Source: Curvularia sp. ZM96
Taxonomy: Eukaryota > Ascomycota > Dothideomycetes > Pleosporales > Pleosporaceae
DNA length: 64,000 nt
Direction of reading: 5' to 3'
Assembly (NCBI GenBank): GCA_022457065.1
Contig: JAJGBQ010000004.1
Location: 2,170,001 to 2,234,000 of the forward strand
The notes beneath the pieces are model-generated. The model ran no database searches, was not told the DNA's origin, and saw only the letters and a program-made list of their open reading frames with translations. The position numbers were made by a program, and so were the translations under genes. This document shows positions 55,741 to 64,000 of this stretch, one piece after another. How positions within the stretch are numbered: the first letter of the stretch is position 1; each line of letters starts with the position of its first letter.

Positions 55741-56121
55741 GCTGTATGTGTGGGCGAGCGCGAGGCTCCGACGATATGCTGTAGAGAGACGAGCGAGGGT
55801 TTGTGGGTGGGAAAGAAGCTCGTTGTAGGCGGATATGTGTAACGGCGGGTGGTCCTAACACGTATCTGGACCTGTCGCGCGGATGCCGGGGCTCAGCCTT
55901 ACGAGAGTGCCAGGGTCCACGCTAGCGTGAGTCTCCCACATCTCCTGTCTGCAACGAGCCAAGCATTCGACATGGACATATTAAATAGAATCAAAAACTT
56001 ATTGGGTAGAGCAGTTGAATCGGTATAATTCTCTTGGTCATTTTGCTCGGAATACAAGACTTGTATCAGACGCAACATCCTCACACCGCCTACCCACCAG
56101 CCCCGACACCCATCCAGCACT
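55741..56121. other. Intergenic: spc3 promoter and glycosidase 3' flank
   Basis: Under 400 bases. No separate feature seen. Confidence 0.6.
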
Positions 56122-57882
56122 TCAAAAAGCATAAAATTCCACCTCCGCAATGCCCGTCCGCGCAGGAATAGTAATAGCAATGGGGAAACTCCCATAGTCC
56201 GGGTCTTCGTTCGGCATCACCGCATTAGCTCCACTCCTTGTCTCATCGCCCCCTAACGTCCTCAGCGTCCGCAGTTTCCCCGCTGCCACATCTTCCACCA
56301 CTTTTTCTTCGTTCTTCAGGATACCATTAAACCTAGTCCCGGGTTTCGTAGATTGGCCCGAGATCTGGAAGCCCCAACCGATAAGCAAGAAGCGCGCGCC
56401 GCTAAGATGAATCACCATGCCACTGCCCGGCCCAGGTGTCCCAAACACGAAAGCTCGCTCAATGGTAATGTCCCAGTCGCCGAATCGCTGTCTGATGGGT
56501 TTTGAAGGGTCCCTGTCGCCAGATATTTCGTCAAAGCAGAAGCCTACGGATGACCCGGGTCTTCTCTGCGCTTCCAACACGATTTGAGAAACTTGCGATA
56601 GCAGTCCGTAGTGCTTTGTGTAGGGATTACTTTCGGGCTCTAGTGTATCGATTCCAAATGGGCTGGCTAGGAGGGCTTGGAATGTCCCGTACGCTATCCA
56701 GATGCGCCGGACACCATACTCGTCTCTGCGCTGTTCGGGGATGAAAAGCACATTCCTGCCATGCACATATTTGGCACACGTCGTAGTGTACTCGTTGAGA
56801 TAAATGTCCGGCGCGATAAAGTCCAGGTTAGGTGCGAAGCGTAACCATATGTCGAGAACAGTGCTGGTCCCGCCTCCAGAAGGATAGTCGCCCGGCTGGC
56901 CACCGCCACCTACAACGTTGGGTGTGTTTTCATCGGCGTCCTCGCCTGCATAGTTCTGCCACACGTTTGTGTAGAGCGGAATGGGATACTCAGCTCTGCC
57001 TGCTGCAGCTACTCGATCCAAATAATGTGCATAGTAGTATGCCATGAAGAGCTCCTCTGTCCTATTGCTCTTTCCAAACACTTCCTCCCAAGTCCCAGAC
57101 TGCGGTTTCGATTGCGCAACAAACGTCTTGAGGTTAGCTTTCAGATCCGCATGGAGCGTATCATACTCTTCGGCCAAGAATTTCAGGAGATCCGCAGGTA
57201 CAGACTGTGCATATACCTCGTTGGCTTTCGCGCTTCCGTCTCGACTGTCGAACAGCAAACCCACTTCGTTCTCCACTTGTACCATCAGCACGGTGCTATG
57301 CTTCTCATCTACCTCCTTGATATGCGCAAGAAGCTTCCGAAACGCTTTGATATCCGCCTCGACATTCTCCTCGTAAAACAGCGACAGCACATCCGCAACC
57401 TCCACCACATCTCCCGCCTTCCGCAGCTCAGCACGCGGAAACCGCGAGGGATTCGTCTTGACCCACGACGGTACATATGTTGATCGTCCTATTCACACAA
57501 GATGTCAATTCGTAATTTCGTCCCTCCTAACTCGCAAGTCAAGTCACCTGGCGCTAAGGGTAGGCAATAAAAACATACCATTCTTAAACGACCCAAACCA
57601 CAACAATATCAAATGCAACCCGTGCTCGCGTGCACCCGCAATAACCCTATCCAGCTCTTCAAACTCAAACTTTCCTTCTTCAGGCTCAATCATCTCCCAG
57701 GTGACCGATCCCAGCAACGTATTCACATTCGACGCCACCATCTTCGGCCACACCTCGTTCATGTACTCGGCTGACGAAAGCGACGAGTTCTGCAGCTCTC
57801 CCCCTAGCATCAGAAACGGTTGGCCGTTTACAATGAGTTGCTTGGTCTTGCCGTACTGTCGGAGATGCGGGTGGGATGCCAT
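56122..57882 (-). CDS. GH35-like glycoside hydrolase with DUF5597-type C-terminal domain
   Basis: Exons 57579-57882 and 56122-57488 with a 90-nt intron give 556 residues. Clan GH-A (beta/alpha)8 glycosidase, related to beta-galactosidases. Seen: FLMLGGELQNSS and VNTLLGSVTWEMIEPEEG (first strands), HLILLWFGSFKNG across the splice junction, the acid/base Glu in VQVENEVG, and LFIPEQRRDEYGVRR, whose Glu is the likely nucleophile. The C-terminal 150 residues form a beta-rich domain typical of the DUF5597 group. There is no signal peptide, so the product is probably intracellular, unlike classical secreted GH35 enzymes. It may process small galactosides or other glycosides; the true substrate is unknown. 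Confidence 0.88.
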
Positions 57883-58382
57883 GTCTGTGTATGTCTTGTT
57901 GGATTGACTTCAAGGGAATGTTCACGGATGTAAAGCAAAAAAAGAAAAAGAGTTCCTGAGGAATGGTATGCTTGATGGAATACATTGTCGGAAGTCTCTC
58001 TAAAATTCCGGAATGGATACAGCAAGGTCTCTCCACGGCGTGGGGAGTCCCGCGGGGCTGACGACGGGCGGGGTAATAGTCACCGAATAAGTACCTAGCG
58101 GACAACGTGGGCATCTACCGGTGCTAAAACCACGGCTGTTTTGCATGGCTTTGGATACTTAGTGCCGTCGATCTTGGAGTATTCAGCTGGTCAGATTCGG
58201 TCGGGTTTGTTTCTTATAGCGTCTGACTTGATAATGTTTAAGTGAGGCGAGAAACCCATGCTCGGGGTAAGTACGTACTATCAAACCATGCTATCATTCC
58301 AGGACTAGTCTCAGCTCTACTTTCCCAGCCCTTCTGCAATCGGAAGTAGAAAAGGTACCTCCAACAACACTTGGCATCCCCA
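57883..58382. other. Intergenic: glycosidase promoter, NmrA-like 3' flank
   Basis: Half a kilobase without a supported gene; AT-rich in the middle. Confidence 0.6.
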
Positions 58383-59397
58383 TCACGCAAACCCAATCCT
58401 TTTCAAAAACCCATCAAACCCACTAAACTCCCCCATATCCCCAACCTCCTTCACCAACCCCTGACTCCACTCTACACCCTCCTTTGCCCCAGGTCCATAG
58501 TACATCCACTCCTTAATCATATCCATATTCTCCAGCAACTCCTGGCTCCCCTTCCACTCCTTCATCTCGTTAAACTCGCACTTCTTCCCCGTAGCTTTTT
58601 CAACCGCAGCGCACACATCCAACGGCGTGGCCCATCCGCTAGCAGCGAGGACGTGCTTGCCCATTGTAGCTTCAGGCTTCGCTAAGCACGCGGCTACGAA
58701 CTTGCCAAAATCAGCCGGGACGTCTAGCATCGGGATCTGCGTGTCTGGATGAAACATTTGAGTCAAAGTGTACGTGTTGTCTCCGGAGGGCTTGATGGAG
58801 CCGGGGACGTTGGCCATGAAGTAGCCTGGTAGCACAAAGGAAGCGGGCTGTCCGACTTCGGTGATGTAGGCTTCGACCATGGCTTTGGAGTCGAAGTGGT
58901 GCAGGTTTGGTAGCTTTCCTTGTGTGATTTTCGAGACGTGGGGCAGTGAGGACCAGATGAGGTGGTGGATTTTGGCTTCCTGGCAGGCGGTGGTCAGGTT
59001 GCGGCCTTGTTGGACTTCGTGCTCGAGGGAGGCTTTTTCCCAGTACTGCCCGCGTGTTAGAATTGGGGTGTTTCGGAAGCAAAGAGGGGGGTTTGTTACG
59101 TTTGTCACGCCAAAGACGGCGTGAGAGCCTGTGATGGCAGAGAGAATTGAATCTTTGCTGTTCAAGTCCGCCTAGGAGTATAGTTTTGAGTATTCCTTCA
59201 TACTACAGCAGTGGATCACTTACAGCAACCATTTCAACGCCTTGAGCTGCCATGGCTTGGGCGTCAGGTTTGTTCGGACTCCGTGTGACTCCGCGTATCT
59301 TCCATTCTTTGCTCAGCTGCGGGTGGTTAAGGATAGCTCGTACAACCGAACCGCCCTGATTGCCAGTCGAGCCAAAAACAGTTATGAGTTTCGTCAT
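58383..59397 (-). CDS. NmrA-like family NAD(P)-binding protein
   Basis: Atypical short-chain dehydrogenase fold that senses NAD(P) or acts as a reductase. Exons 59224-59397, 59100-59171 and 58383-59045 give 302 residues, the family length. The dinucleotide motif VFGSTGNQGGSV is at residues 7-18. Then RGVTRSPNKPDAQAMAAQGVEMVAAD across the first junction, HAVFGVTNYWEK across the second, and LIWSSLPHVSKITQGKLPNLHHFDSKAMVE, as in NmrA. The second intron (54 nt) is a multiple of three without a stop, so an ORF finder reads through it; the TTCTAAC branch point and improved family match say it is removed. No active-site Tyr-x-x-x-Lys is seen, so a regulatory or redox-sensor role is as likely as catalysis. 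Confidence 0.92.
59046..59099 (-). other. 54-nt frame-neutral intron in the NmrA-like gene
   Basis: GTAACA donor, TTCTAACAC branch point and GGGCAG acceptor on the minus strand; no stop inside, so retention inserts 18 residues into the fold after VFGVTN. Confidence 0.8.
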
Positions 59398-59903
59398 GAT
59401 TCTAAAGAGTGGTGCTCAGATACTGCAATCACTCGTCTCGTGTGCTGAAGACGGACTTTATGTCTACGATACTCTGCCCGCCTTATTGTGGCTGTCTTGG
59501 TATCCCCACAAGATACGGCATGGTAGCGATTCGTGTTACCAAAACTAGTCTCGCAGCAACTAACGTAATGGATTTCAAGCGATGATTAACCATCATGTAA
59601 GCGGATGAGCCGCTAAAGTCTTTGAAAGAATCTTTACGTGGAAAGGCTGGATGCGGGGAACATCTCTAGCATCGCTAGTGCAGGCTTGGATGCGATTACT
59701 CATTCCGTTTTCCTGCACCTAGCCGTCTGTCTAGTATGAAAACCGCAAGCGTTGTTTTTTTAGTGGTACTAAAGAATGTTTTCATGTTTACCTCTCTTCC
59801 ACAGTTCCTACACACGCTGGAATGAAAAATGGTTTATTTACACCCAACACAATGACGTCACAGAATTCTATACTATATTTACATATCAGAAACACAGTGC
59901 TCC
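59398..59903. other. Intergenic: NmrA-like promoter, ligase 3' flank
   Basis: No gene or repeat recognised. Confidence 0.6.
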
Positions 59904-62489
59904 TTAAAGACGATTTTCGGTGTCAGTATCAAAACTGTTCTTTCGCAAGTCGTAGTTGCAGTGATTCGGTTGTCGGTTGCCATCCAAAACCTGCAGTGGA
60001 TCACGAGTTTTCCGCCGTTTGATAGGTGGTGGACTAATTGGCTCGAGCGCTCTCGATCTCCTACCTTTTTTCGAGACAACAGATGGAGTGCTAGTGACAG
60101 ATGGAATTGAGCCGCCAGCCTCTGGTGCTGTTGACGTAGGTGTCTGTGAAACTGGCGCAGCTGAATTCTGGGAAGTGGGTTTGGGTGGAGGCGACCTCAA
60201 TTCACCATATATCCACACTCCTTTACCCTGGCTACTCTCATCAGCAGAATCTTCAGAACTGGACAAGTCTGCATGATGATCTGTCGATATCTCCTTATCG
60301 CCCAGACTGCTGGAAATCACGTGAGTTGTGTCCTTCACCAGAGGCCTATGCGGCGTTTCCGGGGAGGAAGGAGGACTGGTACGCTGTGTCGTTTCCCGCG
60401 CCGTATCATCTGACACAGCAGTCGCTTGAGATCCGTCAATAAACCTTTTAGCCAACAAAGCGACCTCCTTCGCAGGTCCATCGAGCTCATCCGCATCGGG
60501 CACTGCAAATTTCTCTTCAGCCATGCGCTCAAGATCTTGCATAGTGACTGCATCCTCCCATGTCCGATCAAGGTGGATCTTCTGTACTCGCGGATGACGT
60601 AGCATCTCAAACGTTGCATTTGATGGCTTTTCAAACCCTCCGCCAAGGATTTCGACGATCAAGGGATTCTTGAAGGCGACGGCCATGCGTCGATCGTAGT
60701 CCCTGAGGTTTACCACATCGAACTCAACGGTCGAGCCATCCTGATGCAGTGCAATTTGGCGAAAATAACCCTGTACATTCAGGTACCTCGCATCAGAACT
60801 TGGAATAGACGTGTCGAGACTCAATGTGGCGACGAGTTTGAACCTTGGTTTGACCCCTGCTCGCAGTGCAGTATCCCTGTTTATGCAACACCCAAGGTAA
60901 AAGTGCGTCCAGTGTAGAGGCTTTAGATTAGTCTTTGCTGCAACCCGCGCATCGAACCTGGCTCCAACGACAGCAAAGTCGCCCAGGTCCCGCTGACCGC
61001 CCATGTCGCCGAGATAGTCCTTTTTCATCTTGATTAAGAAACCTGGTCGATCATCGTCTTGTAAAGGCAGGTACGGTGCATGCAACGGTTTGAGCACCAG
61101 TCCTTCTTGGCGCTCGGCAATGGTCCGAGCAAAAGTCTCTATCAAGTCTGTTAAGCCACTCCCTGTCTTAAAATCCAACAAGGTCCACTCTGAGCGCATT
61201 GACCGACCGGGTATTACATGGATGAGTTTGCGAAGGATCCTACGGCGGTCCTGGAGGGAATGACGCAGAATGGGCTCATCGTCCAAAAGCAAGACATCGA
61301 AGAACACAATCATAAGATGCTCCCACTTGTCTGGTGGAAAGTCCCGGAACGTGCCCATGAAAGACCCGGAGCGTTTGACATGATTCCGAATCTTCGAGAA
61401 GTCCATGATCTTCTTGTCATCGTCACTGTACACCACCATTTCGCCAACCACGATGCAGTTTTTTCTGACCAAAGTGTCTGGCTGACCGATGTGGAGAGCG
61501 TTGCGGATTGTGTTATGTAAAGGCTCCCGATCTGCCGTTACATCTTTGCCGTTCTTAGAGAAGATGCGAATGTTACTATTTCCGTTCTCGATTTCGACGT
61601 GAATCTCGCAATATTCGCCATCGTATTTGACTTCAGCAGCCCAGGCGCTATTGCCGACAAGGTAAAGACAGTTCTGGAATGACCATGCTTTGTAGAAGGG
61701 TGGGCGTCCGATCTTGACGCCAACTTTCGGCTTTAGTCTTTTCACTGCCTCAACACGCATGGACTCCTGTTCCTGCGGCTCAGGTATGGCTGGGTAGCAG
61801 CTGAGTTCTCCTCTAAGCGCATCGAAGGCGGCTTCAAAGTCATTCTGGAACGCCAGCAGGTCCAGTAGTAGGAAGTGGTAGCGCCGCATCACGAATTTTT
61901 CGTTCAACTCGATGGTACAGTAATCCCGTAGCAGGAGGCGAACGAGCCATTTCGCTTCCCATGACTCGAGCCTCACCAAGATGCCTTTCAGTTCCACGTC
62001 GGTCTGGTACCCCGAATCACGTTGTCTCCTGATTTTTTCGTTGGAGAATCGTTGCCTGGCCGCCAACTGTATCAGTACCCGGTTGATTCTTTCAATCGTG
62101 ATGAAGTTTTTGCTAGAGAAGGTGCCATCCCAAGGCTTCATGGCACGTTCAGTATACACGCCCAGGTCGCCATGAGTACCTGTTTTCCAGCGTTCAAAAA
62201 GCGCACGTTGCCCATGATTGAAGTTGAGTAGACAAGAGAGTTTCTTCGCAAGAGAGTACGCTGAAAAACCGTAGACGCGGTCTCTTCTTCGATGTGGAAA
62301 CAAAATAGACAGTACAGCTCCACCATCCGTAGCTGGGTCGTCGAGTGCGTCTCTGTGTTCTCGAAACCAGTTCGAAACGATCTGCCGAATACGCTCCTGT
62401 TCTTCTTCGCAAAGTGGTCGCGGTCGGTTTGCAGATACGTTCTCAACGTCTTGTAACAGGCTGCAGATAGAATTAAAAGTAAGGGCCAT
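59904..62489 (-). CDS. Fungal ATP-dependent DNA ligase domain protein (Lig4-related, no BRCT)
   Basis: Single exon, 861 residues. An N-terminal helical region (about 1-240) resembles the DNA-binding part of eukaryotic ligases. The adenylation domain follows: motif I AEVKYDGEYCEIH with the AMP-accepting Lys288, motif III-type VVGEMVVY and FFDVLLLDD (Glu350, about 396-404), motif IV EGLVLKP (462-468) and motif V FLIKMKKDYL (484-493). An OB-fold region comes next, up to about residue 650. The motif I Arg found in most ligases (KxDGxR) is Tyr293 here. The C-terminal 200 residues are disordered, Ser/Pro-rich and basic (KKGRRSRA, PIKRRKTRD), probably nuclear. There is no BRCT pair, so it is not canonical Lig4. 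Its pathway, repair or otherwise, is unknown. Confidence 0.88.
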   Translation of the reverse strand: MALTFNSICSLLQDVENVSANRPRPLCEEEQERIRQIVSNWFREHRDALDDPATDGGAVLSILFPHRRRDRVYGFSAYSLAKKLSCLLNFNHGQRALFERWKTGTHGDLGVYTERAMKPWDGTFSSKNFITIERINRVLIQLAARQRFSNEKIRRQRDSGYQTDVELKGILVRLESWEAKWLVRLLLRDYCTIELNEKFVMRRYHFLLLDLLAFQNDFEAAFDALRGELSCYPAIPEPQEQESMRVEAVKRLKPKVGVKIGRPPFYKAWSFQNCLYLVGNSAWAAEVKYDGEYCEIHVEIENGNSNIRIFSKNGKDVTADREPLHNTIRNALHIGQPDTLVRKNCIVVGEMVVYSDDDKKIMDFSKIRNHVKRSGSFMGTFRDFPPDKWEHLMIVFFDVLLLDDEPILRHSLQDRRRILRKLIHVIPGRSMRSEWTLLDFKTGSGLTDLIETFARTIAERQEGLVLKPLHAPYLPLQDDDRPGFLIKMKKDYLGDMGGQRDLGDFAVVGARFDARVAAKTNLKPLHWTHFYLGCCINRDTALRAGVKPRFKLVATLSLDTSIPSSDARYLNVQGYFRQIALHQDGSTVEFDVVNLRDYDRRMAVAFKNPLIVEILGGGFEKPSNATFEMLRHPRVQKIHLDRTWEDAVTMQDLERMAEEKFAVPDADELDGPAKEVALLAKRFIDGSQATAVSDDTARETTQRTSPPSSPETPHRPLVKDTTHVISSSLGDKEISTDHHADLSSSEDSADESSQGKGVWIYGELRSPPPKPTSQNSAAPVSQTPTSTAPEAGGSIPSVTSTPSVVSKKGRRSRALEPISPPPIKRRKTRDPLQVLDGNRQPNHCNYDLRKNSFDTDTENRL

Positions 62490-63359
62490 GATGTGTATTC
62501 CGCTGGTCGGTAGATCTAGTGAGAGTGGTATAGCTGCCTCGAGAATGGCCTGGCCGGATTTCCAAGAGATAGTGGATTACTGGCTTTCAGTTCAAGATCA
62601 GGATACTGATGCTAGTCGGCCTGGTACTCGCTCTCTTCTTGGTCGCCTCAATATCCGCACCATAGTTAGGCAAGTATCGCTATCGAGGACACTGATAACA
62701 AGGTTGGCATTTGACCCAGCCGAAAAGCTGAAGAATAGGTCACAACTCGATGAACTCCTGAAAATTAAATGTAGATGAATAGTAATATATGTGTGTTGAA
62801 TTGATATAACAGGTCTCAGCGTATTGAAGTACTTCGTAAGATGGATGAGAGGGTCCGCGCGCGTTGTGTTGATGCGACAAACTGCGCCAATGTGGGGCGT
62901 CACGGGATCTAGCAGCAGTGCGCCAGCGTATGAACGCAACGTGGGCGCAAGTTATTCCATCTCCGACAACCTACTCTTACTTCGTAGATTTTCTGTACAT
63001 ACGCTTCTACCATGCGCTGTGTTTCAATGATAAAATGGTAGGAAATGTAGGGGCTCGCGAGCCATGCGCGGAAGTGGAGACCCGCAATGTCCGCGTACCA
63101 AGGACATACGTCATGATGCTTTGCAGTTGTTACTGGCAATCGGTCATCTTCGCTCCTTCGACCTGACTTCGCTTTGTAACGATCGAGTTGACTGGCGGCA
63201 AGACCTTCGTACCAGCACCCAGAGGTGTAGCATCAAGGCACCTATTGACTGCAGCTCAAGCCTCAAATCTTGACCATCGTAGGGTTTGGGTTCGCAACCT
63301 CTGCTTCACGGAAATGCTTGCTTCGGTAAACTGACAAGTCGCAGTCCTGATCTCTCCCG
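62490..63359. other. Divergent promoter region, ligase and DUF1295-like genes
   Basis: About 0.87 kb. Several 60-110-codon frames on both strands, none with family features. AT-rich near 62760-62820. Confidence 0.6.
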
Positions 63360-64000
63360 ATGCCCAACCAGGGAGGCAACGTCAAGGACCCCCGGTCGGA
63401 GGAGACGAAGAAGAAGGACCTGATCGCACGTGGCGACTACACACCTACGCCGGCCGGAAGGTTAACCTTCTTCGTCCTGCGCGGCCTCGAACCTGTTCTC
63501 CAGTACTCAATCTTAGCGCATGGCCTCGGCACGTCCATCTTACATCGCGTGGGGTTACGAACGCTACCGAGCGGCCTACCTGCACAAACGGGCGTATCGT
63601 TGATCGATGGTCTGGGCCTTTCGCCATACCGACTGGTCCTGTTAGGCATGGCAGTCGGCGCGGCGGTCAAACAGAACATATGGGTCACAGCACTGTCTGC
63701 CGAGCCGATGCCAGTAGGCGCGGCAGTTGCGGTAGGAGTATTCAATACAGTCTTCAACTGTCTCAGCTCCTACGCCTTCCTCACCACTGTGACCTCAGCT
63801 TCGACGGAAGCAAGCTTCCCGCAACCGGCGCTGCTTATAGGAAGCTCGCTTTATGCAGTTGGCATCGTGACGGAGCTGGTTGCGGAGGTTCAACGGAAGT
63901 GGTTCAAAAGTGATCCGAAGAACAAGGGTAAGGTGTACACCGGGGGCCTGTGGAGTCTGGCACGGCACATCAACTACGGAGGGTACACGCTGTGGAGAGC
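63360..64000 (+). CDS. DUF1295 / steroid 5-alpha-reductase-like membrane protein, 5' part
   Basis: Open from the ATG at 63360 to the window edge (213 codons), no intron seen. A polar N-terminus (about 1-35) leads into hydrophobic segments: VLQYSILAHGLGTSIL, YRLVLLGMAVGAAVKQNIWV, VGAAVAVGVFNTVFNCLSSY and ALLIGSSLYAVGIVTELVAE. The conserved block GLWSLARHINYGGYTLWR at the edge is the start of the C-terminal catalytic-like region of the DUF1295/steroid-reductase superfamily, where residues contact NADPH. Members act on lipids or sterols in the ER, but this subgroup has no known substrate. The rest of the gene lies outside. Confidence 0.85.
   Translation, partial: MPNQGGNVKDPRSEETKKKDLIARGDYTPTPAGRLTFFVLRGLEPVLQYSILAHGLGTSILHRVGLRTLPSGLPAQTGVSLIDGLGLSPYRLVLLGMAVGAAVKQNIWVTALSAEPMPVGAAVAVGVFNTVFNCLSSYAFLTTVTSASTEASFPQPALLIGSSLYAVGIVTELVAEVQRKWFKSDPKNKGKVYTGGLWSLARHINYGGYTLWR

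Overview
The window is chromosomal DNA of a filamentous ascomycete. Evidence: split genes with short introns of about 46-70 nt, with GTRNGT donors, CTAAC-type branch points and CAG/TAG acceptors; fungal-specific families (DUF3176, Opi1, LCCL membrane protein, PDR ABC transporter, SesB-type NLR remnant); and transition-type (C to T, G to A) decay of repeats resembling repeat-induced point mutation (RIP). Protein flavour suggests a Dothideomycete, probably Pleosporales; this is inference from family resemblance, not a search.

Layout. 1-1337: N-terminal part of a PDR-type ABC transporter (minus strand, runs off the left edge) with two PDRE-like sites upstream. 1338-10700: accessory-looking, AT-richer and gene-poor. 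It holds a secreted double-hevein chitin-binding protein, a roughly 0.7 kb non-autonomous DNA element with about 146-bp diverged terminal inverted repeats and a perfect 30-bp palindrome in its interior, an orphan coding-like exon, and a decayed SesB-like hydrolase/NB-ARC gene. 10717-12550: DUF3176 membrane protein next to a (GA)21 microsatellite. 13944-18416: Opi1 lipid regulator and an ELO fatty-acid elongase, both on the minus strand.

19684-64000 is a dense housekeeping block: PP2A B56 regulatory subunit, diverging from the TFIIIC subunit Tfc1/Sfc1; cytochrome c oxidase subunit VIa-type Cox6 (mammalian Va); the 3,808-residue SAGA/NuA4 scaffold Tra1; a small NEK-like kinase; a secreted DUF3237 protein; an RWD/DUF1115 protein; an Aro8-like aromatic aminotransferase; an LCCL membrane protein; an aldo/keto reductase; an 866-residue disordered protein with an AT-hook-like tail; cytosolic Fe-S assembly factor Cfd1; signal peptidase subunit Spc3; a GH35-like glycosidase; an NmrA-like NAD(P)-binding protein; a fungal-specific ATP-dependent DNA ligase; and the start of a DUF1295-like membrane protein.

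Most genes are independent transcription units, not a pathway. The only adjacent pair with an obvious shared theme is Opi1 and the elongase (lipid metabolism). I see no biosynthetic cluster, CRISPR, rRNA or tRNA. I did not find a convincing new multi-gene system. The best leads are the inverted-repeat element, the serine-less SesB hydrolase with its stop-riddled NB-ARC remnant, the hevein/Stig1-like secreted protein beside them, and a cluster of GTCTGGGGAC decamers.
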